Positions 24,257-32,710 of a stretch of DNA of 37,414 nucleotides are shown here, piece after piece. Source of the stretch: JANWJE01 sp044326545 (lineage in GTDB: Bacteria > Chlamydiota > Chlamydiia > Chlamydiales > Parachlamydiaceae). Within the stretch, counting starts at the first letter, position 1, and every line of letters starts with the position of its first letter. Made by a program: the position numbers and the translations under genes. The notes below the pieces were generated by a model. That model ran no database searches. It had not been told where the DNA came from and saw only the letters and a program-made list of their open reading frames with translations. Location: contig JBIRBM010000017.1 of NCBI GenBank assembly GCA_044326545.1, positions 1 through 37,414 on the forward strand. Reading direction: 5' to 3'.

Positions 24257-25156
24257 ATGGATCATTTTCCAATTGGCCAAGGACATGGCGTTGAGGGACG
24301 GTACGCAGGATTGAACGATGCATTTTCTGATCGCAAGGAATCAAAAATTGTCATGATTCCAGTTCCCTTTGATTTAACAACAACCTATCAACACGGTACG
24401 GAAAATGGGCCTGATGCACTGATTGAAGCATCTCGGAATATGGAGCTTTATGATATTGAAACACATTCTACACTCTACCAAATTGGGATTCACACTGCTC
24501 AATCGGTTACAGCTTCTTCTTCTGAAGAGATGCGCAAAAACCTCTATCTTCGTACAAAAGAGTTTCTTTCTGAAGGAAAATTTGTGGTCACTATAGGAGG
24601 TGAGCACTCGATTTCTTATTCTCCAATTCAAGCTCATGTTGAAAAATTTCCCGGAATGAGTATCCTTCAAATCGATGCCCATGCCGATTTACAACATTCC
24701 TATGAAGGCAATCCCTGGAGTCACGCCTGCGTGATGGCAAGAGTGAGAGAATTGCCAAATATTTCTTCTATCGTAGCTGTAGGGATTCGAAGCATGAGCC
24801 AAGAAGAGGCAAAGGTTATTGATTCCACCCACACATTCTACGGACATGAACTCGATCAAAGCGGAAAATGGGTGGAAGAGGTGGTCAATCTTTTAAGCGA
24901 CAAGGTCTATCTGACATTTGATTTAGATGGATTTGATTGTTCTTTGATGCCTTCGACAGGGACTCCTGAGCCTGGTGGATTAAACTGGAATCAGGCAATG
25001 GCATTATTAAAGCGAGTCGCCGAAAAAAAACAGCTTGTTGGATTCGATGTTGTTGAGTTATGCCCCTCCCCTCATCATCTTGCACCCGACTATTTGGCCG
25101 CCAAACTCATTTATAAAATCTTAAGTTATCATCACTTCTATCATCCGATGAAATAG
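24257..25156 (+). CDS. speB: Agmatinase
   Basis: Hydrolyses agmatine to putrescine and urea using two manganese ions. The 299-residue protein has the ureohydrolase metal ligands: His in GGEHSIS, the DAHADL block with the following SHACVMARV, and DLDGFDCSLMP near residue 220, with PEPGGL and the conserved FDVVELCP behind it. It begins 12 bp after speA in the same direction, so decarboxylase and ureohydrolase are made together and carry arginine to putrescine in two steps. The third gene of the operon, 96 bp downstream, probably uses the product. Confidence 0.94.
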   Translation: MDHFPIGQGHGVEGRYAGLNDAFSDRKESKIVMIPVPFDLTTTYQHGTENGPDALIEASRNMELYDIETHSTLYQIGIHTAQSVTASSSEEMRKNLYLRTKEFLSEGKFVVTIGGEHSISYSPIQAHVEKFPGMSILQIDAHADLQHSYEGNPWSHACVMARVRELPNISSIVAVGIRSMSQEEAKVIDSTHTFYGHELDQSGKWVEEVVNLLSDKVYLTFDLDGFDCSLMPSTGTPEPGGLNWNQAMALLKRVAEKKQLVGFDVVELCPSPHHLAPDYLAAKLIYKILSYHHFYHPMK

Positions 25157-25252
25157 GTTAAGCACCTGTTTTCACATTTTTGCGATGTTTAGAGCCTATT
25201 TTCAAATTGAAGAGGCTGTAATTTTAACCCCCCTCTAAAACAGGACGAAAGC

Positions 25253-26221
25253 ATGACAGATATTCAAACATTCATGAAATGTCATTTTAAACACTTTAAC
25301 GCTGCTGTCTGTGTTGATGCGGCTGAGGGGTGGATGGCTCATTTGAATACAAACGGAAAGATGCTCGTCACTTTAGCAGGAGCGATGAGTACGGCAGAAA
25401 TTGGAATTTCTTTAGCTGAAATGATTCGACAAGATAAAGTCCATGCCATTTGCTGCACAGGAGCCAATTTAGAAGAGGATGTCTTCAATCTCGTGGCGCA
25501 TAACCATTATGAACGAGTTCCTCACTATCGTTATTTAACAGCCGAAGATGAAGCCGCTCTTCTAAAAAAAGGGATGAATCGAGTCACAGATACTTGCATT
25601 CCTGAAGATACGGCGATCCGTCGTATCGAAAATGAAATCCTTGAACTATGGCAAAAAGCCGATAAAGAAAATAAACGGTACTTCCCCTATGAATTCATGT
25701 TTCAACTATTAGATAGCGGCCTCTTAGAGCGTTATTGCGAAATTAACCCCAAAAACAGTTGGTTGTTAGCCGCTAAAGAAAAAAACATCCCTATTTTTAC
25801 ACCCGGTTGGGAAGATTCGACGCTCGGAAATATTTTCGTTTCACACGTTGTGTCTGGTGATTTAAGCGCCTATCAGATCATGAAGTCAGGCACAGAGCAA
25901 ATGGGCTTTTTGATCGATTGGTATAAAAAAATCACACAATCGCATTCGATTGGCTTTTTTCAAATTGGTGGAGGGATTGCAGGGGATTTTCCCATTTGCG
26001 TTGTCCCGCTCATTCGACAAGACTTAAAAGAAAAAGTGCCATTATGGGGCTATTTTTGCCAAATTAGCGACAGTACAACGTCATATGGTTCCTATAGCGG
26101 AGCAGTCCCTAACGAAAAAATAACCTGGGGAAAATTGGGTCCAAAGACCCCGAGCTACCTGATTGAGTCGGATGCATCAATTGTTGCACCGCTCATCTTT
26201 GCTTACGTTTTAGGACAATAA
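25253..26221 (+). CDS. Deoxyhypusine-synthase-like polyamine transferase
   Basis: A 322-residue protein of the deoxyhypusine synthase family, NAD-dependent enzymes that move the aminobutyl group of spermidine onto a lysine or an amine. Visible family features are LAGAMSTAEIG, CCTGANLEED, IGFFQIGGGIAGDFPIC and the block TWGKLGPK, whose K294 lines up with the catalytic lysine of the eukaryotic enzyme, then ESDASIVAPL. Bacteria lack eIF5A, the eukaryotic substrate, and bacterial relatives include homospermidine synthase. Coming after speA and speB, it probably turns putrescine into a larger polyamine such as homospermidine (inference). The SD is AGGACG before the ATG. A role on host eIF5A would need export, for which there is no signal here. 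Confidence 0.85.
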   Translation: MTDIQTFMKCHFKHFNAAVCVDAAEGWMAHLNTNGKMLVTLAGAMSTAEIGISLAEMIRQDKVHAICCTGANLEEDVFNLVAHNHYERVPHYRYLTAEDEAALLKKGMNRVTDTCIPEDTAIRRIENEILELWQKADKENKRYFPYEFMFQLLDSGLLERYCEINPKNSWLLAAKEKNIPIFTPGWEDSTLGNIFVSHVVSGDLSAYQIMKSGTEQMGFLIDWYKKITQSHSIGFFQIGGGIAGDFPICVVPLIRQDLKEKVPLWGYFCQISDSTTSYGSYSGAVPNEKITWGKLGPKTPSYLIESDASIVAPLIFAYVLGQ

Positions 26222-26271
26222 ATTGGTTCCACACTTACTTGAGAAACTGTTTTTGTTTTTTGGGGTTTTTT

Positions 26272-26365
26272 ACTTTACCTTAGGGCGTGTCATCAATTGA
26301 TGAGACGCCCTAGAACCTCTTCAGAATCTTATCCACGAAGAGTACTATTTGTAGGTAAGGTGAAT
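26272..26365. repeat. R2 element carrying a 32-bp palindrome and an R1 end
   Basis: The ends ACTTTACCTTA (26272) and TAAGGTGAAT (26356-26365) are R2 termini. Between them, 26281-26312 forms a near-perfect palindrome (TAGGGCGT...ACGCCCTA around CATCAATTGATG, one mismatched pair), followed by an R1-type end (TAGAACCTCTTCAGAATCTTA). It lies between convergent dhs-like and mazG genes. The palindrome could stop transcription from both sides but lacks a T-run. Confidence 0.55.
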
Positions 26366-26371
26366 GCCTTA

Positions 26372-27001
26372 TCAGTTCTTTTCTTTTTCCCTAAATTCTA
26401 ATTCAATTTGAGACAACCGCTTGCGCAATGCCTGCTCAACATCAATTCCTTTTTTAGAGACACTCTGGATATATTTCCAAAGAAAATCGCCGATTTTCTC
26501 CTCTTCGGAAAATGTTTCAGCATCAAGGCTCGATTCAAATCCCTCTTTTAAAAGTTTTTTCGCCATCTTCTGCCCTTTCGCCAAAGCAGGCAAATCTTTT
26601 GGAATACCATCTAAAGGATTGGTCCTTTCACCTTGTTTTTCTATCCCTTTGATATGATCCCACTGAGTTAAAACATCGTCTACAGAACTTAATTGCACGT
26701 TTGCAAAAACGTGGGGATGACGACGAACTAACTTTTCCACAAGAGCACTTAAAGCATCTTTAAGATTAAAATACCCTTCCTTTTCCGCTAAGCGACACAA
26801 AAGAACCGCATTAAATAAAAGATCACCAACCTCCTCTTTTATAAAAAGGGGATGATTCATATTAATCGCTTCAATCACTTCATAAGTTTCTTCAACTAGC
26901 GAATGACGAATGGACTGCATTGTCTGCTCCCGATCCCAAGGACAACCAGAGGGTCCAAGCAATTGCTCTACCGTGTCAACTAACGACTTAAATTCATCCA
27001 T
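26372..27001 (-). CDS. mazG: MazG nucleoside triphosphate pyrophosphohydrolase
   Basis: Hydrolyses nucleoside triphosphates to monophosphates, a house-cleaning enzyme that can also limit (p)ppGpp in some bacteria. The 209-residue protein has the MazG start CPWDREQTMQSIRHSLVEETYEV with the metal-binding EExxE, the second metal motif EEVGDLLFN, and RRHPHVFA. The C-terminal part (LPALAKGQKMAKKLLKEGF...) matches the second MazG repeat only partly, so this is a shorter form than the 263-residue E. coli protein. It is convergent with the polyamine operon. Confidence 0.92.
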   Translation of the reverse strand: MDEFKSLVDTVEQLLGPSGCPWDREQTMQSIRHSLVEETYEVIEAINMNHPLFIKEEVGDLLFNAVLLCRLAEKEGYFNLKDALSALVEKLVRRHPHVFANVQLSSVDDVLTQWDHIKGIEKQGERTNPLDGIPKDLPALAKGQKMAKKLLKEGFESSLDAETFSEEEKIGDFLWKYIQSVSKKGIDVEQALRKRLSQIELEFREKEKN

Positions 27002-27221
27002 TTTAACTCCAAAACTCCTTGTTATTAAAAGAATACTCGATTAATCTGGTTCTGATTCTTTATCTTTTCAAATATACTCATTCAATCAAATTGAGAATGT
27101 CGGCTCCGCCAAAACGTCGGGCTTGAGAAATCGAAAACGCGAAAGCTGTCAAGCAGGCTGTAAGCGGCGATACTGTTTAGACACCCTCTAAGGGAAGAGA
27201 CAAATCCCTACACCTTTTATC

Positions 27222-27695
27222 ATGAAAAGAGAATTTACATCAAGCGTCTATCTTATTAATAACCAAACAGTTTTACTTATTTTTCACCTAAAGCTTCAAA
27301 AATGGCTTCCTCCTGGGGGACATGTCGAAGCAAATGAAACTCCAGCTGAAGCTGCAAGACGAGAAGTGATGGAAGAAACGGGAATAGAAATTGAGTTTGA
27401 ATTAGACGAGAACATCAACCTCAGTTATTGGAATGCAACAAGCATTGAAAGACCCTATTTATGTCTTTTGGAAAATATTCCCCATTATGGTACGATCCCT
27501 TCTCATCAACACATTGATTTTATTTATGTTGCAAGACCCGTAAGGATTGATCTTGATCGTAAGTGTGAGTATTTTTACCGCTGGTTTACTTGGGAAGATT
27601 TACTTGAATTACAGCCTAATCATGAGATTTTTCAAGAAACTCTTGATGTCATCAAACATCTTTTTTATAAATTTAAATCTCATACCGCCCGTTGA
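27222..27695 (+). CDS. Nudix hydrolase
   Basis: A 157-residue Nudix enzyme. The signature GGHVEANETPAEAARREVMEETG matches GX5EX7REUXEEXGU exactly. It would hydrolyse a nucleoside diphosphate linked to another group; the substrate cannot be read from the sequence. The ATG has no clear SD, and a small AGGGA/TCCCT hairpin lies just upstream. In the preceding gap (27002-27221) an R3-like unit (ATACTCATTCAATC...GAGAATGTCGG) is present. The unknown gene at 27743 follows 47 bp later on the same strand. Confidence 0.9.
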   Translation: MKREFTSSVYLINNQTVLLIFHLKLQKWLPPGGHVEANETPAEAARREVMEETGIEIEFELDENINLSYWNATSIERPYLCLLENIPHYGTIPSHQHIDFIYVARPVRIDLDRKCEYFYRWFTWEDLLELQPNHEIFQETLDVIKHLFYKFKSHTAR

Positions 27696-27742
27696 GGATG
27701 TTCGTGAGATGATGTAAAAATTAGGAATACAAGGGAAACAAA

Positions 27743-28360
27743 ATGTTGGATAAAGTTGGAAATTTTTTTCAATTTTCAGATCATGTTGTAAAATCTGTAG
27801 AAATCCCAAAAAAGCTTGCCGATTTTATTGATTTCTTTAATTTTAGCTGCGGTTTTCTAGGATTGCACAATCTCATAAAAGATTATTCTCTCAAGGGGCG
27901 GAAAATTTCGACAGTCTACGACAATTTTCCCGCGTGGCAGCAGTCTCTCTTTGAAAAAGCAGATTTTCTTGGAAATCTTTCTTTTGTTTTAAGTGGAATT
28001 AGAAGCAAACCCTCTGCTATGGCATGGAAGTGGGCTACACAACAACTTTTTTCTTGTACCACTTTGGAGCTTTGCCTGAGGAATAAAAGCCTTTTTTCTA
28101 TCGAAAGATTTGATCGCACTCTTTTAGCGACCTCTTTTATTCTCGGCCTACCTTCTACACTCAAAACAATTTACTGTCTTCACAACTGGTTTTCTTCAAG
28201 CTTGATTCAAGTAAAAGAAAACGATAATGATTTGAAAAAAGAGAACGAGTGCAAAACATATTGTTACACAAAAGCGATTCGTCCAACCGATGTAGCGATA
28301 ACAATCCAATCACTTTCAATCACTGCTCATGGTATTTTGAATCACACGCCGCATAAATAA
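27743..28360 (+). CDS. Hypothetical membrane-associated protein
   Basis: A 205-residue protein I cannot assign. It has several moderately hydrophobic helices (FNFSCGFLGLHNLI, LGNLSFVLSGI, TLLATSFILGLPSTLKTIYCL) and a charged hydrophilic stretch near 165-180 (KENDNDLKKENE), with a final helix (VAITIQSLSITAHGIL). None is a textbook membrane segment. AAGGGA about 7 nt before the ATG supports the start. No signal peptide is visible. The pattern is reminiscent of lineage-specific proteins in Chlamydiae. Confidence 0.6.
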   Translation: MLDKVGNFFQFSDHVVKSVEIPKKLADFIDFFNFSCGFLGLHNLIKDYSLKGRKISTVYDNFPAWQQSLFEKADFLGNLSFVLSGIRSKPSAMAWKWATQQLFSCTTLELCLRNKSLFSIERFDRTLLATSFILGLPSTLKTIYCLHNWFSSSLIQVKENDNDLKKENECKTYCYTKAIRPTDVAITIQSLSITAHGILNHTPHK

Positions 28361-28391
28361 AAATTGACATTTTTTGGAACGCCTCTATTTA

Positions 28392-28443
28392 AACTTACCT
28401 TAAGCACCACGAATCCTCTTTCAGCTGAAGCTTAAGGTAAGTT
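28392..28443. repeat. R2-family dispersed repeat (52-bp copy)
   Basis: AACTTACCTTAAG at the left and CTTAAGGTAAGTT at the right are perfect 13-bp inverted repeats around a 26-bp centre that keeps the CACCACGAATCC...CAGCTGAAG pattern. It lies between the convergent hypothetical gene and the glycosyltransferase gene. Confidence 0.7.
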
Positions 28444-28481
28444 AAGGTGATTAAGTGATGACGATTGATCATCTAAGGCTT

Positions 28482-29561
28482 TCAACTATAACGAATGGAG
28501 GAAGAACACCACCAATTGTAAAAATGCTCAAAAAGTTGATTGCCATTCAAAGATTTTATGCAAGCACCCGTTGTGCATGTCCGAAGCACTTCACATCTCT
28601 TTTCAAAGATTCTGCCATATGGACACTTTCCCTGAAAAGATTTGTGCATGGGACCTATAGGATTGTACTTAAGTGAGGAGGATGCTCCAAATACGCTATA
28701 AGTTGGCGTTAAGGTCGTTCCGGCTAAATGAAGAGGAAGAGAATCCATCGCGATCACAAGATCAACTTGAGCCATCAGATTTTGCAAAGCGGGAAGTGAT
28801 AAACGATCGATGACCAAACTCTTGTCAGGTAAACTTAACGCGACTTCTTCAGCCACAGTTTTTTCGTTTAAGTCTCCCCAAACAAGTAAAAAATAAGCAT
28901 TAAGATGACGGGAACAATTTTCCAAGAAAATGCGCAGTGCTTCTTTTGTCAATTGCTTGTTTACCCAATTGGAGCCTGGACACACAAGAATTTTTAATCC
29001 ACTCAATGTCTTTAAGCGATCTACCACCCATTTTAAACAACGACTTTCTTCCGCATTTAAAATTAAACGAATTCCCCCTTCCCCTATTGAATGAGGCAAA
29101 TCACCCAGAACCGACCGAACCACATAAAGATAATCCTCACGGATATTATGGCCCGGTGGAGGATGAATTTTTTTGTTCGTAACCAATAGATTGGGCCACT
29201 CAGAGACGTAACGATAGTCAAACCCTACTTTCATTTGACTGCTAGCGCAGGCTGTAACAAGCGCTGACTTCATATTTCCCTGCAAATCAAAAACAATATC
29301 ATATGACGATTGATGCAATTGGTGCAAACACTCACTCATCTCGCGCCAAGTCTTGCCATTAAAAAATTGAGTACGCCACCTCTTTGATTGAATCAATAAG
29401 GCTTGATGAACAAAAGGATGGGCAATCACAAGTTCTGCACATTTTTTTTCGACAATCCAGTCAATTTTACAAGCGGGATTCCATTTTTTTAAATAGTCCA
29501 AAACAGGAAATGTATGAATGATATCTCCCAAAGACGATGTTTTGACTATGAGTATTCGCAT
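28482..29561 (-). CDS. Glycosyltransferase family 9 (heptosyltransferase I-like)
   Basis: Predicted to add a heptose or related sugar from an ADP-sugar to the lipopolysaccharide inner core. The 359-residue protein has the GT9 start MRILIVKTSSLGDIIHTFPVL (the SLGD acid is the WaaC-type catalytic residue), DIVFDLQGNMKSAL, then the second domain with VCPGSNWVNKQ, LVWGD and the donor-binding AMDSLPLHLAGTTLTPTYSVFG. This favours WaaC over WaaF or WaaQ, but the acceptor cannot be told from sequence. The C-terminus is Cys-containing and longer than usual. In an organism with short LPS the sugar may not be heptose. Confidence 0.88.
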   Translation of the reverse strand: MRILIVKTSSLGDIIHTFPVLDYLKKWNPACKIDWIVEKKCAELVIAHPFVHQALLIQSKRWRTQFFNGKTWREMSECLHQLHQSSYDIVFDLQGNMKSALVTACASSQMKVGFDYRYVSEWPNLLVTNKKIHPPPGHNIREDYLYVVRSVLGDLPHSIGEGGIRLILNAEESRCLKWVVDRLKTLSGLKILVCPGSNWVNKQLTKEALRIFLENCSRHLNAYFLLVWGDLNEKTVAEEVALSLPDKSLVIDRLSLPALQNLMAQVDLVIAMDSLPLHLAGTTLTPTYSVFGASSSLKYNPIGPMHKSFQGKCPYGRIFEKRCEVLRTCTTGACIKSLNGNQLFEHFYNWWCSSSIRYS

Positions 29562-29586
29562 TGTGACAATTCGCTCCTAAAAAAAT

Positions 29587-29645
29587 TAACTCCCTTTACG
29601 CACCAGGAGCTCTATTTGGGCTGAAGTAAACGCTCTGGGGATTGA
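29587..29645. repeat. R2-family left half
   Basis: AACTCCCTTTACGCACCAGGAGCTCTATTTGGGCTGAAG keeps the standard R2 left-hand sequence. The segment GAGCTC...GAGCTC is present, but no TAAGGTGAGT right end is found. It lies in the gap between the pseudouridine synthase and the glycosyltransferase. Confidence 0.5.
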
Positions 29646-29665
29646 GCTCAATTCTAAATAACCTT

Positions 29666-30556
29666 TTAGAGCGCAAGATGAGGTTTAAAAAGTCTTCGAA
29701 GAGCCAGATTGAAATCCTCTGGTAATGGAGCTATCACATTAACGTCTAATCCGGTTAAGGGATGTTTAAATCGAATTTTTTCTGCATGAAGAAGAATTCT
29801 AGAAGGACGGTAAGAACAGGTAAAATGATGAGCATACTGGAAATCTCCTAAAATTGGATACCCCATTTCAGCCAAATGAACGCGAAGTTGATGCGTTCTT
29901 CCTGTTTTAGGGTAGCAACCCACTAACGTTGCCTTTTCTCCTTTATTGAGACATTCCCACTTTGTCGAAGCATAAAGTCCCTTGATCTGAGGAACTTTTC
30001 CCCAGATTGTCTGCCCGGAAAAAGTTTTTTTCCTTCCTAAATAATTTTCAATATTTCCTTTTGCTTCATGTATCACCCCATCAACAATTGCCAGATAACT
30101 TTTTCGAATTTTGAATTCCTTAAATTGCTCAACAAGACAATCAAATACCGAAGATTGCTTAGCTAAAATCAAAACACCTGTTGTGTCGCGATCTAATCGA
30201 TGGACAAGTTGTAAATTCGGAAAGATCGATTTCCATAACTGGAGAATACCTTTTTCATCGCAATTAATCCCTGAGGGTTTATCATAGACCAGTAAGGATT
30301 CATCCTCAAAAAGAATGCGAGAAGAGTGGATAATCAAATTTTCGGATGGAGCAATATGATTGATGTCTAATGTGATGTGATCTCCTTTCCCTAGGAGAGT
30401 GGAAGCGAAACGTTCTGTGCGTTGATTAATCTGGCAAGCATTCCCCTCAATCATTTTTTTTATCGCACGAGCCGAATATTTTTTTTCAAGTCTTTGAATA
30501 AGAAAAGATAAAAGCTTTAATCCTGATTCTTGAGGCGTGACAATCCAATCAAACAT
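29666..30556 (-). CDS. RluA/RluD-family pseudouridine synthase
   Basis: Converts uridines in ribosomal RNA to pseudouridine. The 296-residue protein has an N-terminal S4-type RNA-binding domain (about 12-70), then LLVYDKPSGI, the catalytic motif HRLDRDTTGVL with D122, and RTHQLRVHLAEMGYPILGD near the C-terminus. The TTG present in many RluA-family catalytic motifs is kept. Whether it is RluC, RluD or another member cannot be decided. It lies 27 bp behind the pheS stop, so it may be co-transcribed with pheS. Confidence 0.92.
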   Translation of the reverse strand: MFDWIVTPQESGLKLLSFLIQRLEKKYSARAIKKMIEGNACQINQRTERFASTLLGKGDHITLDINHIAPSENLIIHSSRILFEDESLLVYDKPSGINCDEKGILQLWKSIFPNLQLVHRLDRDTTGVLILAKQSSVFDCLVEQFKEFKIRKSYLAIVDGVIHEAKGNIENYLGRKKTFSGQTIWGKVPQIKGLYASTKWECLNKGEKATLVGCYPKTGRTHQLRVHLAEMGYPILGDFQYAHHFTCSYRPSRILLHAEKIRFKHPLTGLDVNVIAPLPEDFNLALRRLFKPHLAL

Positions 30557-30583
30557 ATTGCAGCTTCTGATTAAAAAGGTGAA

Positions 30584-31612
30584 TTATAAAGCTGTAAACT
30601 GCTTGAGAAAACGCAGATCGTTTTCAGTGAAAAGACGAATATCTTGGATCCCTCGAAGCATCATGACAAGACGCTCGACTCCCATTCCCCATGCAAAACC
30701 GCTATAAGATTCCGGATCAATTCCCCCATTGCGTAAAACCTCAGGATGAATCATTCCAGCCCCTGCCACCTCTACCCAACCCGAATATTTGCAAAGCTGA
30801 CACCCCTTTCCTTCGCAAATTAAACAGCTGACGTCAACTTCAACACCGGGTTCAACAAATGGAAAGTAACTGGGACGATAACGAGTGGCAATCTCTTTTT
30901 TAAATAATTGACTTAAAAACGCGTCTAAAGTTGCAAATAAATCTGAAAACGAGACATGTTGATCGATATAGACAGCTTCAACTTGATGAAAAAAAACGTG
31001 TGAACGTGCGGTAATCGTCTCATTTCGATAAACTTTACCTGGTGCAATAATGCGAATAGGAGGCTTATTGACTTCCATGACCCGCGCTTGAATATTAGAT
31101 GTGTGGGTTCTCAATAAGAGATGAGGAGAAATATAAAAAGTATCTTGCATATCACGCGCAGGGTGATCGGGAGGAAAATTCAAAACCTCAAAATTATAAT
31201 AATCGGTATCAATATCAGGTCCATACTGGACAGAAAAACCAAGTCCCATCAAAATCAAAATGATTTGATCCATTGCTTGAGTGAGAGGATGTTTATTTCC
31301 AATAAAAGACGAACGTCCAGGGAGCGTGACATCTAAAGCTTCATCTGCAAGTTGCTTCATCACCTCTTGATCAGTCAACTTTAAATTTAACTGTTCACAT
31401 TCTATTGTGATCAATTCTTTTAAATCATTAATAGATTTTCCCATCACAGGCCGCTGATCAGCCGACACATCACGTAACATGAGCATCAAATGCTGTAGAG
31501 GTCCTTTTCTACCGAGAAATTTCACTTTTAAACTCTCAAGATCCTGCGTTGTCGCCACTTGGGTCAGTTCTTGGACAAATTGCTGACGCAATTGTTCTAT
31601 CGACTGTTGCAC
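30584..31612 (-). CDS. pheS: Phenylalanine--tRNA ligase alpha subunit
   Basis: Charges tRNA-Phe in an alpha2-beta2 complex with PheT. The 342-residue subunit has the class II motifs: SFIGNKHPLT, MGFSVQYGPDIDTDYYNFEVLNFP, LLRTHTSN (motif 1/substrate region), VYRNETITARSHVFFHQVE (motif 2), SYFPFVEP and GFAWGMGVERLVM (motif 3). The N-terminal coiled coil (about 1-85) binds tRNA. It starts at GTG with AAGAGGTAG upstream. The usual partner pheT does not follow; the next gene is a pseudouridine synthase. A strong terminator separates it from rplT. Confidence 0.95.
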   Translation of the reverse strand: MQQSIEQLRQQFVQELTQVATTQDLESLKVKFLGRKGPLQHLMLMLRDVSADQRPVMGKSINDLKELITIECEQLNLKLTDQEVMKQLADEALDVTLPGRSSFIGNKHPLTQAMDQIILILMGLGFSVQYGPDIDTDYYNFEVLNFPPDHPARDMQDTFYISPHLLLRTHTSNIQARVMEVNKPPIRIIAPGKVYRNETITARSHVFFHQVEAVYIDQHVSFSDLFATLDAFLSQLFKKEIATRYRPSYFPFVEPGVEVDVSCLICEGKGCQLCKYSGWVEVAGAGMIHPEVLRNGGIDPESYSGFAWGMGVERLVMMLRGIQDIRLFTENDLRFLKQFTAL

Positions 31613-31657
31613 AAACTACCTCTTTAGAATATTCTTCGGTGGGTGATATCAAAACGA

Positions 31658-31697
31658 TAAAAAAAGAAAGAGCAAAATCGAAGATTTTGCTCTTTTG
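31658..31697 (-). terminator. Rho-independent terminator after rplT
   Basis: On the minus strand AAAGAGCAAAATC pairs perfectly with GATTTTGCTCTTT (13 bp) around a TTC loop and is followed by CTTTTTTTATCG. This is a strong intrinsic terminator placed 15 bp behind the rplT stop and about 45 bp before pheS, so pheS needs either read-through or its own promoter. Confidence 0.88.
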
Positions 31698-31711
31698 ACT
31701 TGAACCCTTAA

Positions 31712-32068
31712 TTAAGCAAGGGCTTCTTTAGCACACCCGACGATCGCTGCAAATCCGTTTGGATCGCTGATCGCCATGTCGGCTAAAACTTTTCGGTTAA
31801 GCTCACATCGCGCTTTTTTCAACCCATAGATAAATTTGCTATAGGAAATTCCATTGATCCTTGCTGCGGCATTTAAACGCATAATCCATAAACTACGAAA
31901 ATCACGTTTTTTTTGCTTACGATGAGCATAATTATAAGCCATCGCGCGCATCACAGCACCGCTTGTTAAACGCAAGTGATTCTTTCTGTCTCCAACAAAT
32001 CCCTTCGCTAATTTAAACAATCTCTTTTTGCGACGATGAGATGCTACAGCATTAGTTGCTCTAACCAT
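31712..32068 (-). CDS. rplT: Ribosomal protein L20
   Basis: Large-subunit protein needed early in 50S assembly. The 118-residue sequence is typical: MVRATNAVASHRRKKRLFKLAKGF, GDRKNHLRLT, AYNYAHRKQKKRDFRSLWI, RINAAAR-type core, and GLKKARCELNRKVLADMA near the end. GGAGAA about 7 nt before the ATG serves as SD. It follows rpmI after 156 bp. In E. coli L20 represses its own operon by binding the leader; a comparable site here would have to lie in that 156-bp gap, where a small GCTTGT/ACAAGC hairpin is seen. Confidence 0.97.
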   Translation of the reverse strand: MVRATNAVASHRRKKRLFKLAKGFVGDRKNHLRLTSGAVMRAMAYNYAHRKQKKRDFRSLWIMRLNAAARINGISYSKFIYGLKKARCELNRKVLADMAISDPNGFAAIVGCAKEALA

Positions 32069-32224
32069 AGCACTTCTCCACTTTAAGTGTTGACCGTTTT
32101 AACGGCATTAAACTTTATAAATATTTATCTATTTGCTTACCCGATGTCCATGCTTGTTTTACAAGCGGCGATTACCGTCTTTCTGCAAACAGAATCTGAG
32201 TTAAGGGAACCCCCTCTTTTTGCC

Positions 32225-32419
32225 TTATAAGCACATTAAGCGCTTATATGTCTTCAATTGACCCTCATCAATAAGGGTTGGCCTGCGCAACTGACGTTTA
32301 CGCTTAGCTGTCTTATGGGTTAACAAGTGACGCTTACCAGGCTGACTCATTTTGAGTTTACCTGTACCAGTCACGCGAAACCTAGCCGCTACGGCTTTAC
32401 GAGTTTTCATTTTGGGCAC
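32225..32419 (-). CDS. rpmI: Ribosomal protein L35
   Basis: A 64-residue basic large-subunit protein. The family start PKMKTRKAVAARFRVTGTGK and the KRHLLTHKT block are present. It starts at GTG, with AGGAGA 6 nt upstream. The gap to infC is 291 bp (32420-32710), much longer than usual for this operon. That gap is A/T-rich, with no gene and no clear terminator; a leader structure for r-protein control could lie there, but I cannot identify one. Confidence 0.96.
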   Translation of the reverse strand: MPKMKTRKAVAARFRVTGTGKLKMSQPGKRHLLTHKTAKRKRQLRRPTLIDEGQLKTYKRLMCL

Positions 32420-32710
32420 TGTATCTCTCCTAACTTAATGCAATTTCGTTATCCATCTGTTGTTAAATGGATGACTTTAGAGCCTATTTAATTTCTATGA
32501 TTAGAATCATTTACCACTATGAATTACCCAGAAGCTTTCAATGATTTTTCTACATATTTCAATATAAAAAAAAATTAGAAACTTAAAGCAATTTTTAGGA
32601 CACAAATCATGAGATCGAAGGCTCTGAACAGGGTTTTAAAATTTTTTATAAGATCATGATCAAAACAATTTAAGATTTAAATGATTTGATCAGGGTTTTA
32701 ATTCAAAATT

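Noticed and set aside
26281..26312. Palindrome as a standard intrinsic terminator
   Set aside because: The stem is good but no T-run follows on either strand, so it is listed only as part of the repeat.
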